A stretch of DNA of 64,000 bases. Source: Falsirhodobacter xinxiangensis (lineage in GTDB: Bacteria; Pseudomonadota; Alphaproteobacteria; Rhodobacterales; Rhodobacteraceae). The DNA lies in NCBI RefSeq assembly GCF_004959935.1, contig NZ_SMYN01000012.1:1-64000 (forward strand), given 5' to 3'. The first letter of the stretch is position 1, and every line of letters starts with the position of its first letter. The translations under genes and the position numbers were made by a program. Of the stretch, positions 61,813 to 64,000 are shown in pieces. The notes beneath the pieces were generated by a model that ran no database searches, was not told the DNA's origin, and worked only from the letters and a program-made list of their open reading frames with translations.

Positions 61813-63849
61813 TCAGCCCTCGGCGATGACGGACAGGAAAGCTTCCCCGAAGCGTTCGATCTTTTGCGGCCCAAGCGCGGCCACGCGGTCAAGGTCGGTC
61901 AGGGTCGCGGGACGCGCCTCGGCGATGCGGCGAAGCTCGGTCTGCGACAGGGACAGGGGTTTTCCGGTGCCATCCTCACCGCGCATCAGGCGCACATGCT
62001 CCTCCGCCAGCCGGTCGAAGACGGCGCCGGCGTCGCGCCCGGCCAGACGGCGGCGCTGCGGGTGCATCGGGGCGGCGTCCTGATTGACGACGGCCAGAAA
62101 CGCCTCGCCATAGCTTTCCAGCTTCTTCGCGCCGACGCCGCTGACCTTCCCCATCTGGTCCAGCGTCGCGGGGCGCATCGAGGCCATCTCGGCCAGCGTC
62201 CGGTCGGGGAAGATCACATAGGCGGGCACGTTCGCCGCCTCGGCCAGCGCGCGGCGTTTCGCCTTCAGCGCGGACATCAGCGGCGCATCCTCGTCCGCGA
62301 CCAGCGCCTTGACCACCGTGCGGGGCTGGGCCGAAGCGATGGTGTCGCGGCGCAGCTCGATGCTGGCCTCGCCCTTCAGGATCGGAACGGCGGCGTCGGT
62401 CATCCGCAGCGCGCCGTGGCGTTCCGGGTCGGGGCGCACCAGATCGCGGCCCATCATCTGGCGGAACACCGCACCCCATGCGGGCTTCGACAGATCGCGG
62501 CCCACCGCAAAGGTCGGCAGCCCGTCATGGCCCTTGTCGCGCACCTTCTGCGTCGCGTTCCCGGTCAGAATGTCGATCAGATGGCCCGCGCCGAACCATT
62601 CGCCGGTGCGCAGGATCGCCGACAGCGCCTTGCGCACCGCCTCGGTCGCGTCGAACAGTTCTGCCGGACGGTCGCACAGGTCGCAATTGCCGCAAGGCGC
62701 GGCATCCTCGCCAAAGTAACGCAGCAGCACCTGACGGCGGCATTTCGCAGCCTCGGCCAGACCCAGCAGCGCGTTCAGGCGGGCGTGGTCGGCGTTTCGA
62801 CGTTCCACCGGCGCCGGGCTTTCGTCGATCTGGCTGCGGCGCAGGCGAATGTCGTCCTGTCCGTAAAGCGTCAGCGTTTCCGCCGGAAGACCGTCGCGGC
62901 CACCGCGCCCGATCTCCTGATAGTAACCTTCGATCGATTTCGGCAGGTCGGCATGGGCGACCCATCGGATGTCGGGCTTGTCGATCCCCATGCCGAAGGC
63001 GACGGTGGCGACGACGATCAGCCCATCCTCGCGCTGGAACCGGACCTCGACCATCCGGCGTTCCTCGGCATCCATGCCGCCGTGGTAGTGGCAGGCCTCG
63101 TGCCCATCCTCGCGCAGCGCCTGCGCCAGCGTCTCGGTCTTGGCGCGGGTGGCGGTATAGACGATGCCCGACCGCCCCTTGCGCGCGGCGGCATAGGCGA
63201 GGATCTGTCTGCGCGGATTGTCCTTCACCCCGAAGGCAAGGTGGATGTTCGGCCGGTCGAATCCGCGCAGGAACGTCTCGGGCTGCACCCCGTCGAACAG
63301 CCGGGTGATGATCTCGGCCCGCGTTTCTTCGTCCGCGGTGGCGGTGAAGGCGGCCAGCGGCACATCCAGCGCGCGGCGCAGCGCCCCGATGCGCAGGTAA
63401 TCGGGGCGGAAATCATGGCCCCATTGGCTGACGCAATGCGCCTCGTCCACCGCGATCAGGCCGACGCCGATCCGCCGCAGCATGGATTCCGCAACCGCCA
63501 GCCGCTCGGGCGCCATGTAAAGCAGCTTCAGCCGTCCCGCATCCAGCGCGCGGAAGACCTGCTCCGTCTCCTCGTCGGTATTGCCCGATGTCAGCGCCCC
63601 GGCCTCGACCCCCACCTCGCGCAAGCTGCGGACCTGATCCCGCATCAGCGCGATCAGCGGGGAAATCACCACCGTCACCCCATCGCGGCACAGGGCGGGC
63701 AGCTGGAAGCACAGCGACTTGCCCCCGCCCGTCGGCATGATGGCCAGCGTGTTCCGTCCTGCCGTGACCGCATCCACGATCTCGGCCTGGCCGGGGCGGA
63801 ACTCGGGAAAGCCGAAGACGGAATGCAGAAGGTCGGCAGGTGTCGTCAT
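61813..63849 (-). CDS. recQ: ATP-dependent DNA helicase RecQ
   Basis: A 678-residue 3'-5' helicase. Helicase motifs: [12 protein letters not shown], Walker [15 protein letters not shown] (39-51), DEAH near 135-138, [16 protein letters not shown], and motif [12 protein letters not shown]. The RecQ zinc domain uses cysteines in [14 protein letters not shown] and CGNCDLC near 370-395, followed by a winged helix and two HRDC domains (about 515-590 and 610-675). Two HRDC domains are more than the single one of E. coli RecQ, as in some alphaproteobacteria and Deinococcus-type proteins. It is independent of cysD (155-base gap). Confidence 0.94.
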   Translation of the reverse strand: MTTPADLLHSVFGFPEFRPGQAEIVDAVTAGRNTLAIMPTGGGKSLCFQLPALCRDGVTVVISPLIALMRDQVRSLREVGVEAGALTSGNTDEETEQVFRALDAGRLKLLYMAPERLAVAESMLRRIGVGLIAVDEAHCVSQWGHDFRPDYLRIGALRRALDVPLAAFTATADEETRAEIITRLFDGVQPETFLRGFDRPNIHLAFGVKDNPRRQILAYAAARKGRSGIVYTATRAKTETLAQALREDGHEACHYHGGMDAEERRMVEVRFQREDGLIVVATVAFGMGIDKPDIRWVAHADLPKSIEGYYQEIGRGGRDGLPAETLTLYGQDDIRLRRSQIDESPAPVERRNADHARLNALLGLAEAAKCRRQVLLRYFGEDAAPCGNCDLCDRPAELFDATEAVRKALSAILRTGEWFGAGHLIDILTGNATQKVRDKGHDGLPTFAVGRDLSKPAWGAVFRQMMGRDLVRPDPERHGALRMTDAAVPILKGEASIELRRDTIASAQPRTVVKALVADEDAPLMSALKAKRRALAEAANVPAYVIFPDRTLAEMASMRPATLDQMGKVSGVGAKKLESYGEAFLAVVNQDAAPMHPQRRRLAGRDAGAVFDRLAEEHVRLMRGEDGTGKPLSLSQTELRRIAEARPATLTDLDRVAALGPQKIERFGEAFLSVIAEG

Positions 63850-63853
63850 CGGA

Positions 63854-64000
63854 TCAGAAGAACGCGCCCGCGTTGTTCACGATGATGATCCGCAGCGCAT
63901 AGATGCACAGCAATGCCACCAGCGGCGCAAGGTCCAGCCCCCCCATCTGCGGCAGGAACGACCGCAGCCGGCCATAGACCGGCTCCAGCAGGCGGTTCAG
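63854..64000 (-). CDS. YggT-family membrane protein (3' part)
   Basis: Only the last 48 codons lie in the window, reading NRLLEPVYGRLRSFLPQMGG, then LDLAPLVALLCIYALRI and a short tail. This is the end of the second YggT repeat: a Pro-containing loop and final membrane helix. YggT proteins are small inner-membrane proteins linked to osmotic tolerance or cell-division-site organisation. The stop is 4 bases upstream of recQ on the same strand, so recQ may be co-transcribed. The gene continues beyond base 64000. Confidence 0.8.
   Translation of the reverse strand: MNRLLEPVYGRLRSFLPQMGGLDLAPLVALLCIYALRIIIVNNAGAFF

Overview
This is a GC-rich, gene-dense alphaproteobacterial chromosome segment, most likely from Rhodobacteraceae (a Paracoccus/Rhodobacter-like organism). 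The evidence is a cyoABCD quinol oxidase operon carrying SURF1 and a RegB/RegA-type redox two-component pair, a fused CysNC with CysD, DUF1127 and DUF982 small proteins, and an RNA with two CCTCCTCCC-loop hairpins matching the 'cuckoo' (CcsR) sRNA family of Rhodobacteraceae. No rRNA, tRNA or CRISPR array was recognised.

Layout. 0.4-2.1 kb: a GntP-type permease and a mosaic scar of IS30 transposase and integrase. 2.2-7.5 kb: a LysR regulator divergent from a quinone/aromatic-stress cluster (ring-cleaving dioxygenase, esterase, pirin, MFS exporter, second pirin). The second pirin is broken and fused to an AraC tail. 7.5-8.1 kb is a decay zone. 8.1-12.1 kb: a leftward hydrolase cluster (isochorismatase-like, alpha/beta hydrolase, XapX, amidohydrolase, DoxX remnant), abutting a Dps remnant and a dead IS5-type element (12.2-13.3 kb). 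13.3-17.1 kb: rsgA, map, a GFA protein, ridA/tetR with twin palindromic operators, and the cuckoo-like sRNA. 17.1-20.4 kb: an EamA transporter and a divergent pair resembling lysine monooxygenase/aminovaleramidase (davB/davA).

20.9-33.3 kb: a type I secretion locus. It has a ~3080-residue multidomain carbohydrate-binding/beta-propeller protein without RTX repeats, an internal hairpin, then the ABC exporter and HlyD-type adaptor. An lpxC follows. 34.2-37.3 kb: a second, complete copy of the dioxygenase-esterase-pirin-pirin cluster in the opposite orientation. 37.5-40.3 kb: a compact three-gene cassette of a leaderless subtilase, an ~81-residue protein with a possible I9 (propeptide-inhibitor) fold, and a DNA/RNA non-specific nuclease. 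This is the best candidate for an undescribed system. 40.2-49.8 kb: HPP-CBS protein, AraC/MFS pair, SBF/ACR3-like permease, two small paralogues around a DUF982 gene, GntR and LysR regulators, DUF1127 protein and a BCCT transporter. 49.9-58.8 kb: the leftward cyoABCD-SURF1-regB-regA-DUF72 operon, almost wholly translationally coupled, with a divergent MHS-type MFS gene. 58.8-64 kb: cysNC, cysD, recQ and the 3' end of a yggT gene.

All calls come from reading the sequence and from remembered family features. No database search was run, and identity figures are estimates by eye.
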